A model generated the notes under the pieces. The model was not told where the DNA came from. It was given only the letters and a program-made list of their open reading frames with translations, and ran no database searches. A DNA stretch of 64,000 nucleotides from an uncultured Microbacterium sp. (GTDB taxonomy: Bacteria > Actinomycetota > Actinomycetes > Actinomycetales > Microbacteriaceae): NCBI RefSeq assembly GCF_947488465.1, contig NZ_CANKZA010000002.1, forward strand, positions 372,001 through 436,000, given 5' to 3'. The first letter of the stretch is position 1. Each line of letters starts with the position of its first letter. The position numbers and the translations under genes were made by a program. Below are positions 27,697 to 36,740 of the stretch, piece after piece.

Positions 27697-28302
27697 TCAG
27701 CGCCCCGGGTGGACGATCAGCCACTGCGCGACGACGTCTTCGGTGCCGGTGTTGTGCAGCAGATGCGGGACGGAGCATGGGTAGCTGATCGCGTCGCCCG
27801 CGCGTAGCGTGACCCGCTCGTCGTCGAAGTCGATCGTCAGCTCGCCCGCGAGCACCGTGCCGATCTCGTAGCCGTCGTGGCGGAACAGTCCGTCTTCGGG
27901 ATGTGCGGTCGCTGCCGGCGGGTACGTCGTGATGAAGTAGTCGACGCCGGGAGAGGGCACGGGAGAGATGCGCCGAAAGGTCACGCCTCCCTCGAGCGGG
28001 ATCTGCACGGCATGCCCCGCGCGCTGCAGCGCGAACCCGTGGTGCGCGTCGTCGTCGGCGGCACGGTCGTCGCCGATTCCGAACACGTCGGCGAGCGGCA
28101 CATCCAGTGCGTCGGTGATCGCGATCAGACGCGCGATGCTCGGCTGCAGCACGCCGCGCTCGATCTGCGAGACGGCGCTCGGCGAGATCTCCAACCTGGT
28201 GGCCAGCGCGCGGGCCGAGATGCCGCGGGCCTTGCGCAGTTCGCGCAGGCGCGCTCCGACCGGCGCGGTGCTCGCTTCGGGAGCGGCGGCGGTGTCGGCC
28301 AT
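27697..28302 (-). CDS. XRE-cupin transcriptional regulator
   Basis: 201 residues from ATG 28302 (an in-frame GTG at 28320 is possible). The HTH occupies about 20-75 (GARLRELRKARGISARALAT, RLEISPSAVSQIERGVLQPS); the cupin occupies 115-200 (YEIGTVLAGELTIDFDDERV, TLRAGDAISYPCSVPHLLHN). Members of this class sense small molecules and control neighbouring catabolic genes. It sits between the urate operon and the NCS1 permease/racemase operon, which it most likely regulates. Confidence 0.9.
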   Translation of the reverse strand: MADTAAAPEASTAPVGARLRELRKARGISARALATRLEISPSAVSQIERGVLQPSIARLIAITDALDVPLADVFGIGDDRAADDDAHHGFALQRAGHAVQIPLEGGVTFRRISPVPSPGVDYFITTYPPAATAHPEDGLFRHDGYEIGTVLAGELTIDFDDERVTLRAGDAISYPCSVPHLLHNTGTEDVVAQWLIVHPGR

Positions 28303-28352
28303 GCCCCATCCATGCACCACTCACGAACCATCGGCCAGCGGAAGGCTCACTC

Positions 28353-29991
28353 ATGTCGCAGCAACAGAACAACCCACCCACCACCCCACAGGACATCGTC
28401 GAAGCCGCGGGGCACCCCGTCGGCTCGGGCAACGTCAAGCCGGGATACGACCCGCGTCTCGCAAACGAGGATCTCGCTCCCCTGCGCAAGCAGAAGTGGA
28501 GCTGGTACAACATCTTCGCGTTCTGGATGTCCGACGTGCACTCGGTCGGCGGCTATGTCACCGCGGGCTCGCTGTTCGCCCTCGGCATCGCGGCCTGGCA
28601 GGTGCTCGTCGCCCTCGTCGTCGGCATCGTCATCGTCCAGGTCTTCGCGAACCTCGTCGCCAAGCCCAGCCAAAAGACGGGCGTGCCGTACCCGGTCGTG
28701 AACCGTGCGATCTTCGGCATCAAGGGTGCGAACATCCCCGGCGTCATCGCGATCGCCTGGTACGGCGTGCAGACCTTCCTCGCGGCGGAGTCGCTCAACA
28801 TCGTCTTCCTCAAGTTCATCCCGGGTTCCGAAGCGCTGCTTGACGTCGGCTTCCTGGGGCTGTCGGCGCTCGGCTGGATCTCCTACGCGATCCTGTGGGT
28901 CGCACAGGTGGCCCCTGTTCTGGAACGGCATGGAGGTCATCCGCCGCTTCATCGACTGGGCGGGCCCTGCCGTCTATGCCGTCATGATCGTGCTCGCGGT
29001 GTACCTCGTCTCGCAGGCGGGTTGGGAGAACATCGACCTGAACCTGTCGGATCCGAGTGCCGCGCCACAGGACTTCTGGGGAACGATCGGCCTCATGGTG
29101 ATGGCCGTCGGCATCGTCGTCGCGTACTTCTCGGGTCCGATGCTCAACTTCGGCGACTTCGCCCGCTACGGCCGCTCGTTCCGCGATGTCAAGCGCGGCA
29201 ACTTCTGGGGCCTGCCGGTGAACTTCCTGTTCTTCTCGATCCTGACGGTCCTCACGGCGGCGGCGACCCTGCCTGTCTTCGGCGAGCTGTTGGTCGACCC
29301 GATCCACACGGTGCAGGCGATCGACACGCCGTTCGCGATCCTGCTCGGCGGGCTCACGTTCGTCACGGCGACCGTCGGCATCAACATCGTCGCCAACTTC
29401 ATCTCGCCCGCGTTCGACTTCTCGAACGTCGCGCCCCACCGCATCTCGTGGCGCATGGGCGGCATGATCGCAGCCGTCGGATCGGTCTTCTTGCTGCCGT
29501 GGAACTGGTATGCCGACGCGACCGCGATCCACTACTCGCTGGGTGTGCTCGCCGCCCTCATCGGGCCGCTGTTCGGCCTGCTGATCGCCGGCTACTACGT
29601 CGCGGCGCGCCAGCGCATCAAGGTCGACGACATGTTCACGATGTCCGAGCAGGGCGCGTACTGGTACCGCAAGGGCTACAACCCCAACGCGATCAAGATG
29701 TTGCTGGCAGCGGGCATCCCGACGATCCTCCTCGCGATCCTGCCGAAGACGTTCGCCGACCTGGGGCTGTTCGACATCTCGTGGATCGGCAACTTCACCT
29801 GGTTCATCGGATGCGCTCTCGGCTACGGCCTGTTCATTCTGTTCGAGCGTCTCGACCCGCAGGTCCCGACGTTCGACGGCGAGGACGAGGGTATCTCGGA
29901 CGGCACGATCGACGGCGCCGCCGCGACCGCGGACTCCGAGCCGCCGGCCATCTCGGCGGAGGTCCCCGTGGTCGTGGAGCACGGCGCGTGA
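28353..29991 (+). pseudogene. NCS1-family permease (allantoin/purine type) interrupted by a +1 frameshift
   Basis: The 5' frame (from ATG 28353, SD GGAAGG) encodes QKWSWYNIFAFWMSDVHSVG, AKPSQKTGVPYPVVNRAIFG and AIAWYGVQTFLAAESLNIVF; after AILWVAQVA it derails. The family sequence continues in the +1 frame (LFWNGMEVIRRFIDWAG, GPMLNFGDFARYGRSFRDVK, WNWYADATAIHYSLGVLAAL) to TGA 29991. The break coincides with CCCC at 28912-28915 where CCC would keep frame. Restoring it gives an intact permease of about 545 residues with 12 helices. Either a sequencing error, a real inactivating mutation or a phase switch. NCS1 partners of this type import allantoin, uracil or hydantoins. Confidence 0.85.
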
Positions 29992-30683
29992 GGATCACCC
30001 TCATCAACCCCAACACCTCCCGGGCGATGACGGCGAAGATTGCCGCCGCCGCCCGGGAGGCGGCGGGCCCCGGCGTCGTGATCGACGCGGTGTGCCCCGA
30101 AACAGGCGCCGCCGCGATCGAGTCGCACGTCGACGAGGTCCTGGCCGCGGCGGCGGTGGTCGACCTCGTCCGGCAGGACCAGCAGGCGGGGGGCAGCGAC
30201 GCGTACGTCATCGCGTGCTTCGGGGATCCGGGACTGGATGCCGCGCGGGAGCTCGTCGACGTTCCCGTCATCGGCATTGCGGAGGCCGCGATGCACGCCG
30301 CGACCCTCGCGGGACGTACCTTCGCCGTCGTCACGACCCTCAGCCGCGCACGTGACCTCGTGGCACGCTACGGCATGGGCGACGCGGCCGTCTGGCTGAC
30401 GGCCGCCGAGATCCCGGTGCTCGAGCTCGAGGACACCGGGTCGGAGGCCGCGGCATCCATCGCTCGCCTCTGCCACGAAGCGGTGCGCCGCGAGGCCGAC
30501 GTCATCGTGCTCGGCTGCGCCGGGATGGCGGATCTGTGTCGCATGCTCACCGCGACAGCGGGTGTCCCCGTCGTCGACGGTGTCGCGTCGGCTGTGGGCC
30601 TCGCGACCGCGATGGTGCGGATGGGGCTGAAGACGAGCAAGCGCAGCGAGTACGCGAGCCCACCCCGCCTCGTCGCCGTGTGA
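29988..30683 (+). CDS. Hydantoin/allantoin racemase family (Asp/Glu/hydantoin racemase)
   Basis: 231 residues, GTG start overlapping the permease stop (GTGA). N-terminal RITLINPNTSRAMTAKIA and the two catalytic cysteines in VIACFGDPGLDAAREL and IVLGCAGMADLCRM define the family. With allantoinase and UraD in the same island, an allantoin racemase role (HpxA-like, converting R- and S-allantoin) is most likely; hydantoin racemase is the alternative. The frame coincides with the derailed upstream frame of the permease, so the frameshift makes a spurious permease-racemase read-through ORF. Confidence 0.88.
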   Translation: MRITLINPNTSRAMTAKIAAAAREAAGPGVVIDAVCPETGAAAIESHVDEVLAAAAVVDLVRQDQQAGGSDAYVIACFGDPGLDAARELVDVPVIGIAEAAMHAATLAGRTFAVVTTLSRARDLVARYGMGDAAVWLTAAEIPVLELEDTGSEAAASIARLCHEAVRREADVIVLGCAGMADLCRMLTATAGVPVVDGVASAVGLATAMVRMGLKTSKRSEYASPPRLVAV

Positions 30684-30704
30684 GGCGCCGCCCCGCGGCC
30701 GGTG

Positions 30705-31493
30705 TCAGGCGTGATCGCCTGCGCCGTGCACCAGGTCGGAGATCTCGCGCTTGTACGCGTTGAACTCGGGGGTCGTGACATCCCGAGGCTCGGGCAGGTC
30801 GATCGGTACGATGCGCGCGATGTGCCCGGGCACGCCGTGCGAGGCTCCCCCCGTCATCACCACGACGCGGTCGGCGAGGAACACGGCCTCTTCGATCGAA
30901 TGCGTGACGAAGACGACGGTCGTGCGGGTCTCGAGGTGGATGCGCTTGAGCTCGGCCTGCAGGTCCGAGCGGGTCAGGGCATCCAGCGCGCCGAACGGCT
31001 CATCCATCAGCAGCACCCTCGGCTCGTTCGCGAGCACGCGAGCGATCGCGACCCGCTGCTGCATGCCGCCGGACAGCTCGCCCGGGTACCTGTCGGCGAA
31101 GCGGCTCAGCCCGACGGTCTCGGTGAAACGGTCCGCGAGTTCGCGCACACGTGCTCGCGGCAGCCGCCGCCGCTTCGGGCCGTAGGCGATGTTCTCGCGG
31201 ACGGTCAGCCAGGGGAACAGCCCGTAGTCCTGGAACACGACCCCGCGGTCCGGACCGGGGGCGGTCACGGGCCGCCCGCCGACCGTGACGCTGCCGCTCG
31301 TGGCGGGCTCGAACCCGGCGAGGATGCGCAGCACGGTGCTCTTGCCGCAGCCGGATGCGCCGACCACGGCGATGAACTCGCCCGCCGCGATGTCGATGTC
31401 GACGTCGGCGACGGCCTGCACGCCCGCCCACTCCGGGCCGTAGCGCTTGCCGAGATCCTGAAGGACAACGTCGGCGGTGGTCAGATCGGTCAT
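30705..31493 (-). CDS. ABC importer ATPase (Ssu/Tau/nitrate type), system 1
   Basis: 262 residues. Walker A VVGASGCGKSTVLRIL near 42, Q-loop VVFQDYGLFPWLTVREN, signature YPGELSGGMQQRVAIARVL, Walker [18 protein letters not shown] and the switch FVTHSIEEAVFLADRV. It powers the importer made with the permease at 31508 and the binding protein at 32428; spacing between ATG 31493 and the permease stop is 14 bp. The TauB/SsuB subclass usually carries small N- or S-containing organics. Confidence 0.95.
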   Translation of the reverse strand: MTDLTTADVVLQDLGKRYGPEWAGVQAVADVDIDIAAGEFIAVVGASGCGKSTVLRILAGFEPATSGSVTVGGRPVTAPGPDRGVVFQDYGLFPWLTVRENIAYGPKRRRLPRARVRELADRFTETVGLSRFADRYPGELSGGMQQRVAIARVLANEPRVLLMDEPFGALDALTRSDLQAELKRIHLETRTTVVFVTHSIEEAVFLADRVVVMTGGASHGVPGHIARIVPIDLPEPRDVTTPEFNAYKREISDLVHGAGDHA

Positions 31494-31507
31494 GTGCTGT
31501 GCTCCCG

Positions 31508-32374
31508 TCACTTCACCAGGGGGCGCCCGCGCGTGAGCAGGCGGAAGACTCCAACGAGGATGCGGTCGGAGAGGAAGCCGGCGAGGCCGATCACGATCAT
31601 GCCGACGACGATCATGTCGGTGCGCACGACGTCGCGGGCGAGGATGATCGCAGAGCCGAGGCCGACGTTGACGCCGACGCTCTCGCCGAGCACGAGCACG
31701 ACCCAGGCGAGCCCGAGCCCGACGCGCATTCCGTTGATGACGGCTGCTGCCGAGGCGGGCACGACGATCTGGCCGAGGATCTCCCATCGCCGCGCGCCGA
31801 GCATCTGACCGGCCTCGATGAGCCGCCCCGGGACCTCTTTGGATCCGCTGATCGCGCCGAGCACGATCGGGAAGAACGAGGAGAGGGCGATCAGGAAGAT
31901 CGTCGCCTGGTCGCCCCAGCCGATGAGGAGGCCGACGAGGGGCACCCACGCCGTCGCCGGAATCGGCCGAAACAGGTTGATGAACGGATCGAACATCGCG
32001 TCCATCTTGTAGTAGCGGCCCATCAGGATGCCGAGGGGGATCGCCAGCACCGATGCGATGAGGAAGCCGATGAGCACCCGCAGCGAGGACGCCCCGAGGT
32101 TCACCCACAGGTCGCCGGAGAAGGCGTCGTCGTGGGTGCCCCCGAACGCGTAGTCCCACAGCGACGCGACGACGTCGCCGGGGGCGGGCAGGTACCCCAT
32201 CCGGATGCCGATGAGGGGGATCTCCCACGCCTGGTCGCGCCCCACCTGCCACAGGAGGAGGAACAGGAACGGGATCGGGATCCCGAGGAGGATCCGGGTG
32301 AGGAGTGCGCGCTGATTGGGTCGCTGCGCGGGAGGGCGTCGGCGCACGGGTCGCGCCGTCGTCTGCGTGGCCAT
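31508..32374 (-). CDS. ABC importer permease, system 1
   Basis: 288 residues from ATG 32374 (SD AAGGGCGG). Six membrane helices are visible, e.g. ILLGIPIPFLFLLLWQVG, VLIGFLIASVLAIPLGILMG, ATIFLIALSSFFPIVLGAIS and TDMIVVGMIVIGLAGFLSDR. The EAA loop GRLIEAGQMLGARRWEILGQ contacts the ATPase. It is a homodimeric SsuC-like permease. Flanking genes are the ATPase and binding protein of the same importer. Confidence 0.94.
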   Translation of the reverse strand: MATQTTARPVRRRPPAQRPNQRALLTRILLGIPIPFLFLLLWQVGRDQAWEIPLIGIRMGYLPAPGDVVASLWDYAFGGTHDDAFSGDLWVNLGASSLRVLIGFLIASVLAIPLGILMGRYYKMDAMFDPFINLFRPIPATAWVPLVGLLIGWGDQATIFLIALSSFFPIVLGAISGSKEVPGRLIEAGQMLGARRWEILGQIVVPASAAAVINGMRVGLGLAWVVLVLGESVGVNVGLGSAIILARDVVRTDMIVVGMIVIGLAGFLSDRILVGVFRLLTRGRPLVK

Positions 32375-32427
32375 GCGGCCGCCCTTCTGGCGGGTGGGGG
32401 CGGCCTCAGCCGGCCCCACCCGCGCGA

Positions 32428-33384
32428 TCATGAGGTGAAGGAGGTGTCCACGATGTCGTCGCCCGTGGGCGTCGTGGTGATGATCCCGATCGAGGCCATC
32501 GCCTCGGCGAGGGCGGAGAGCTGTCCGACGTACTCGTCGGACAGATCCGAGCGCAGCCAGAAGTTCGCCAGCGCCGACGTGAACACGTCCTCGTCGCCGC
32601 CGAACTCCTCAACCATGCCGGGCAGCCACTCCTCGATGTTGTCGGCCATGTAGGCGGTCGTCGCGGCGTGCGTGTCGACGACATTCTGCACGAGCTCGGG
32701 GTTCTCCTCGATGAGCTTGCCGGTAGTGACCAGGCCGATGTTGACCTTACCGATGGGCGTCGAGTACGGGTCGACGACCTCGGTGCCGCCGGCGTTCTTC
32801 GCGATCGAGACGCCGATCTCGACGCCCATGAATGCGTCGATATCGCCTGCGATGAACGCCGATGCCATCTCGGGCACGGGGATCACCGACAGTTCGAAGT
32901 CCTCGGGGGTGAGGCCGGCCTCGTCGATCAGCAGGCGGAGGGCCACCTCCTGGGCCGAGCCCTGGACGATGCCGATCTTCTTGCCGACGAGCTCTTCGAG
33001 GCTCGACTCGCCGTTGCCGATGAAGCCGGATCCGCCGTCGGCGGCACTCGCGATGATCTTGAGGTCGCGGCCCTGCGCGATGGAGGAGATCGTCGGCGTG
33101 ACACCCGAGATCGCGAAGTCGATCGACCCCGACGCGAGCGCGTCGGACAGGGCGGGCGTCGTGTCGAGCGTGACGACCTCGAACTTCACACCGTCGACGG
33201 CGTGGTCGTCGTAGAGGAACGGCTGGTAGAAGTGCGGCTGGCCGCGCAGCGTGCCGATCTTGACGGTGACTGTCTCGGCGGCATCCGACGACGCGGGCGT
33301 CGTATCACCCGAGCTGCAGGCGGACAGGAAGAGGACGGATGCCACGGCCAGCGCGGCGGCGATGCGAGGACGGAATCGTGCCAT
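32428..33384 (-). CDS. ABC importer substrate-binding lipoprotein (NMT1/SsuA-like), system 1
   Basis: 318 residues. Lipoprotein signal peptide 1-21 with lipobox LSAC (VASVLFLSACSSGDTT). The mature chain has the NMT1/SsuA pattern: GTLRGQPHFYQPFLYDDHAV, LASGSIDFAISGVTPTISSI, KKIGIVQGSAQEVALRLL, AFIAGDIDAFMGVEIGVSIA. The ligand is unknown; the genomic setting (purine ring and ureide genes) suggests a nitrogen-rich purine breakdown product. It is first in the three-gene minus-strand operon that diverges from the regulator at 33576. Confidence 0.93.
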   Translation of the reverse strand: MARFRPRIAAALAVASVLFLSACSSGDTTPASSDAAETVTVKIGTLRGQPHFYQPFLYDDHAVDGVKFEVVTLDTTPALSDALASGSIDFAISGVTPTISSIAQGRDLKIIASAADGGSGFIGNGESSLEELVGKKIGIVQGSAQEVALRLLIDEAGLTPEDFELSVIPVPEMASAFIAGDIDAFMGVEIGVSIAKNAGGTEVVDPYSTPIGKVNIGLVTTGKLIEENPELVQNVVDTHAATTAYMADNIEEWLPGMVEEFGGDEDVFTSALANFWLRSDLSDEYVGQLSALAEAMASIGIITTTPTGDDIVDTSFTS

Positions 33385-33575
33385 GTGAAGGACTCCCGGG
33401 TTCGGTCCGCCGACGACACGGCCGACGGACGGTGCGAGGTGCTGTGTGGCCTCAGTAAATCGAGTGCGGTCGCGCCCGCCATGAAGGCGGTGTAACGGTT
33501 GTGTTAAGTCATGACTGAACGTGAAACGGCGATCGCGCGCATACGATTGGTCGCGCACGAGGACCGGAGGATGCC

Positions 33576-34196
33576 GTGGAAGAGAGCCCCCTGCCCGCAC
33601 AGATCGGTGCGCGACTGCGTCGGCTGCGGACGGCTTCGGGTCGCTCCCTCGCGTCGGTCGCACAGCAGCTCGGCGTCTCGTCGAGCGCGCTGTCGCAGAT
33701 CGAGACGGGCGCGATGCGACCCTCGGTCAACCGGCTCGTCGAGCTCGTTGCCGTGCTCGGGGCTCCCGTGTCGGCGATCTTCGATGACCTCGATCTGTTC
33801 GCGCCCGACCTCGACCACGCCGCGGGTGACGTCGCCGAGCCCCTCCCGGGGGTCCTCGTCACCGGGCCGGGGGTGGCTGCCCCCGCGCAGCTGGACCAGG
33901 GCGTGGTCTACCGACGACTGTCTCCGGCGCCTCTTCCCGGCATCGACTTCTTCGAGTCGGTCTACCCGCCAGGCTCCGCGTCGAGCGCCGACGGTGCGAT
34001 GCTCGTGCACGACGGCTTCGAGTCGGGCTACGTGCGCTCGGGCGAGCTCACGTTCGAGTTCACGGAGGGCACCGTGCGGCTCGGCGCGGGCGGGTCGCTC
34101 TCGTTCGCGGCGTCGCGGCCGCATCGGGTCGTCAACCAGACGACAGAGGTGGCCTCGGCGATCTGGCTAACGATCCTCCCTGCGCGCGGCGCGTGA
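33576..34196 (+). CDS. XRE-cupin transcriptional regulator (second copy)
   Basis: 206 residues, GTG start with a GGAGG site. The HTH spans 8-62 (IGARLRRLRTASGRSLASVA, QQLGVSSSALSQIETGAMRP) and the cupin 110-205 (FESGYVRSGELTFEFTEGTV, LGAGGSLSFAASRPHRVVN). It is a paralogue of the regulator at 27697. It sits between the ABC importer (divergent) and the allantoinase operon (downstream), so it probably controls one or both. TACGAT at 33542 is a plausible -10. Confidence 0.9.
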   Translation: MEESPLPAQIGARLRRLRTASGRSLASVAQQLGVSSSALSQIETGAMRPSVNRLVELVAVLGAPVSAIFDDLDLFAPDLDHAAGDVAEPLPGVLVTGPGVAAPAQLDQGVVYRRLSPAPLPGIDFFESVYPPGSASSADGAMLVHDGFESGYVRSGELTFEFTEGTVRLGAGGSLSFAASRPHRVVNQTTEVASAIWLTILPARGA

Positions 34197-34269
34197 ACCC
34201 GACGGCGTTTCACACGCCCGTTACGTGGGGGTAATCGGTCGCGTCATGTTAAGCAATAGCTTTAGAAGC

Positions 34270-35658
34270 GTGAAGACCGGTGAAGTGCAGGTGGATGCCG
34301 CGGAACTCGTGATCCGTGCGGAGCGCGCGTGGATCGACGGTGCGTTCCGCCCCGCCGAGGTCGTCGTGCGCGGCGGAGTCATCGCCGACGTGGGGGGGCC
34401 CCACGGTGCCCCGTGCGGCGCAATCGACGTTCCCGAGGACGCCGTCCTCCTCCCGGGTCTCGTCGACTCGCACGTGCATGTCAACGAACCCGGCCGCACC
34501 GAGTGGGAGGGCTTCCGCTCGGCGACCCTCGCCGCCGCCGCGGGCGGGGTCACGACCCTCGTCGACATGCCGCTCAACTCAATCCCGCCGACGACGACGA
34601 CGGATGCCCTCGCGATCAAGCGGGCTGCTGCCGCGGCATCCGCCTATGTCGACATCGGGTTCTGGGGCGGCGCCGTTCCGGAGAACCTCGGGGCGCTCGG
34701 GCCCGTCCACGACGCGGGGGTGTACGGGTTCAAGAGCTTCCTCGCGCCGAGCGGCGTCGACGAGTTCGGGCACCTCGATCGCGATCAGCTCGACCGGGCG
34801 ATGGCCGAGGTCGCGGCGATCGGCTCGCGCCTGATCGTCCACGCGGAAGACCCCGACCTCCTCTCCGGCGACGGGTCGCTCGGGCGCGGCTACGCCGCCT
34901 TCCTCGCGTCGCGCCCGCCGGCGAGCGAAGAGGCCGCGATCGACGCCGTCATCGCTGCCGCGCGGCGCCACGGCGCACGCGCCCACATCCTGCACTTGAG
35001 TGACGCGCGCGCCCTTCCCGCGATCGCCGCCGCGAAGGCCGACGGCGTCGACCTCACCGTCGAGACCTGCCCGCACTACCTGACGATCACCGCCGAGGAG
35101 ATCCCCGACGGCGCGAGCGAGTTCAAGTGTTGCCCGCCGATCCGCGAAGCGGGCAATCAGGACCTGCTGTGGCAGGGCATCCTCGACGGAACGATCGACG
35201 CGATCGTGAGCGACCACTCGCCCTCTACGGTCGACCTCAAGCGCTCGGGGAACGGCGACTTCGGCCTCGCGTGGGGCGGCATCGCGGGCCTGCAAGTGGG
35301 CCTCTCTGCCGTCTGGACCGAGGCGCGCCGCCGCGGCATCCCTCTTGAGACGCTGGTGCGGCTGTTCACGACCGGACCGGCGCGCGTCGCGGGGCTGACG
35401 GACGTCGGCGAGATCGTCGTCGGCGCGCCCGCGCACCTCGCGGTTTTCGGCCTCGACGACACCCTGCGCATCGAGGCGCGCGCCCTGCAGCACCGCAACC
35501 CCATCTCGGCCTACGACGGCAAGGTCCTCACCGGACGCGTGCGCCGCACGTGGCTGCGCGGGCAGAGTGTGTACGACGCGAGCGAAGGCGGCGCCGGCGA
35601 GGCGCCGTGGCTGAGGCGCCCACCGGCGGGCCGCCTCCTGTCGAGAGGAACGGCGTGA
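34270..35658 (+). CDS. allB: Allantoinase (cyclic amidohydrolase)
   Basis: 462 residues if started at GTG 34270; starts at 34225, 34246, 34285 or 34291 are in frame and none has a clear ribosome site. Metal ligands: DSHVHVNEPGRTEWEG, GVYGFKSFLAP (carboxylated Lys), LIVHAEDPDL, HILHLSDARALP and IVSDHSPSTVD. It opens the allantoin ring to allantoate. It is the first gene of a five-gene operon in which all junctions overlap by 4 nt (GTGA or ATGA). The cluster TTMPLNS-like VDMPLNSIPPTTT is typical of AllB. Confidence 0.94.
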   Translation: MKTGEVQVDAAELVIRAERAWIDGAFRPAEVVVRGGVIADVGGPHGAPCGAIDVPEDAVLLPGLVDSHVHVNEPGRTEWEGFRSATLAAAAGGVTTLVDMPLNSIPPTTTTDALAIKRAAAAASAYVDIGFWGGAVPENLGALGPVHDAGVYGFKSFLAPSGVDEFGHLDRDQLDRAMAEVAAIGSRLIVHAEDPDLLSGDGSLGRGYAAFLASRPPASEEAAIDAVIAAARRHGARAHILHLSDARALPAIAAAKADGVDLTVETCPHYLTITAEEIPDGASEFKCCPPIREAGNQDLLWQGILDGTIDAIVSDHSPSTVDLKRSGNGDFGLAWGGIAGLQVGLSAVWTEARRRGIPLETLVRLFTTGPARVAGLTDVGEIVVGAPAHLAVFGLDDTLRIEARALQHRNPISAYDGKVLTGRVRRTWLRGQSVYDASEGGAGEAPWLRRPPAGRLLSRGTA

Positions 35659-36740
35659 GCGAGATCTTGCAGCCCGGAATCGGGCCCATCCCCGGCGACC
35701 ACTACGTCGCCGCGTCGCCGCAGACGGTGCTGTGGGGGAGGCTTCCGTGCGAGACGGATGCCCCGGTGCTCGCCGTTCCGGCGGGGGCCACCGTCACGTT
35801 CGACACCGTCAGTCACGAAGGCATCCTGCCTGATCAAGGGCAGGATCCGCTCGACTACTTCACGGGTCACGGGGTCGCGCCCGAGGCGGTGCTCACCGAC
35901 GCGATCGAGATCGCGGCATCCGCCCCCCGTGATGCCGTCGCCGACGGGCCGCACGTGATCACCGGGCCGGTGTTCATCGAGGGAGCCGAGCCCGGCGACC
36001 TCCTCAAGATCACGGTCGTCGCTCTCGCGCCGCGCGTGCCGTACGGCGTCATCTCGAACCGGCACGGCAAGGGCGCTCTCCCCGGCACACTGCCGCGCGG
36101 CCCCGAGAACGTCAGCGTCTTCACACCGGTGGTCGGCGACGCCGGACGCCTGCCGCTCGTCGAGGGTGGCGAGCGCGTCGTGGGCTTTCCGCTCGCGCCG
36201 TTCCTCGGCACGATGGGCGTCGCCGTCGCGGGTCCGGAGCGCCCGCACTCGGTGCCGCCCGGGGCGCACGGCGGCAACATCGACATCAACCTGCTCGTCG
36301 AGGGGACGGTCCTGTACCTGCCCGTGCAGGTGCCCGGCGCCCTCGCGTATGTCGGCGACCCGCACTTCGCACAGGGCGACGGCGAGGTCGCGCTGACGGC
36401 GCTCGAGGCGTCCCTGCGCGCGACACTGCGCTTCGAGGTCGTGCCGCGCGACGAGGCTCTCGCCGCCTTCGGCGAGGTCACCGGTCCCCTCGTGCGGACC
36501 GGCGAGTACCTCGTGCCGACGGGGCTCGACCCTGACCTCAACGAGGCGATGCGCAAGGCCGTGCGCGCGGCGCTCGACCTGCTCGCCGCCCGGTACGGCA
36601 TGGCCGAGCACCTCGCCTACGCGTACCTGTCGGCGGCCACCGACTTCGACATCTCGCAGGTCGTCGACATCGTGTGCGGCGTGCACGCCCGCATCCGCGA
36701 GGCCGACTTCGCCGACGTCGCGAGGGCGGGCGACGCGTGA
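35655..36740 (+). CDS. Acetamidase/formamidase family amidohydrolase
   Basis: 361 residues, GTG start overlapping the allB stop, SD GAGAGGAAC. Family motifs: VTFDTVSHEGILPDQGQDPL, HVITGPVFIEGAEPGDLLKI, SVPPGAHGGNIDINLLVEGT and GDPHFAQGDGEVALTALEAS. FmdA/AmdA enzymes release ammonia from formamide, acetamide or related small amides. Here it lies between allantoinase and the oxalurate-type amidase, so oxamate or formamide is a plausible substrate. No HpxW-type oxamate hydrolase is in the window. Confidence 0.92.
   Translation: MSEILQPGIGPIPGDHYVAASPQTVLWGRLPCETDAPVLAVPAGATVTFDTVSHEGILPDQGQDPLDYFTGHGVAPEAVLTDAIEIAASAPRDAVADGPHVITGPVFIEGAEPGDLLKITVVALAPRVPYGVISNRHGKGALPGTLPRGPENVSVFTPVVGDAGRLPLVEGGERVVGFPLAPFLGTMGVAVAGPERPHSVPPGAHGGNIDINLLVEGTVLYLPVQVPGALAYVGDPHFAQGDGEVALTALEASLRATLRFEVVPRDEALAAFGEVTGPLVRTGEYLVPTGLDPDLNEAMRKAVRAALDLLAARYGMAEHLAYAYLSAATDFDISQVVDIVCGVHARIREADFADVARAGDA

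Noticed and set aside
28353..30683. 776-codon continuous frame covering permease start and racemase
   Set aside because: The middle part is nonsense produced by the frameshift; the racemase frame coincides by chance. It is not a fusion protein.
33492..33526. GTAAC and GAAAC half-sites upstream of the second XRE-cupin gene
   Set aside because: They are about 30 bp apart without a matching partner at N6, so I do not call a GlnR box.
34207..34235. GTTTC, GTTAC and GTAAT upstream of allantoinase
   Set aside because: Spacing is 13 and 11 bp; only suggestive, weaker than the three boxes listed.
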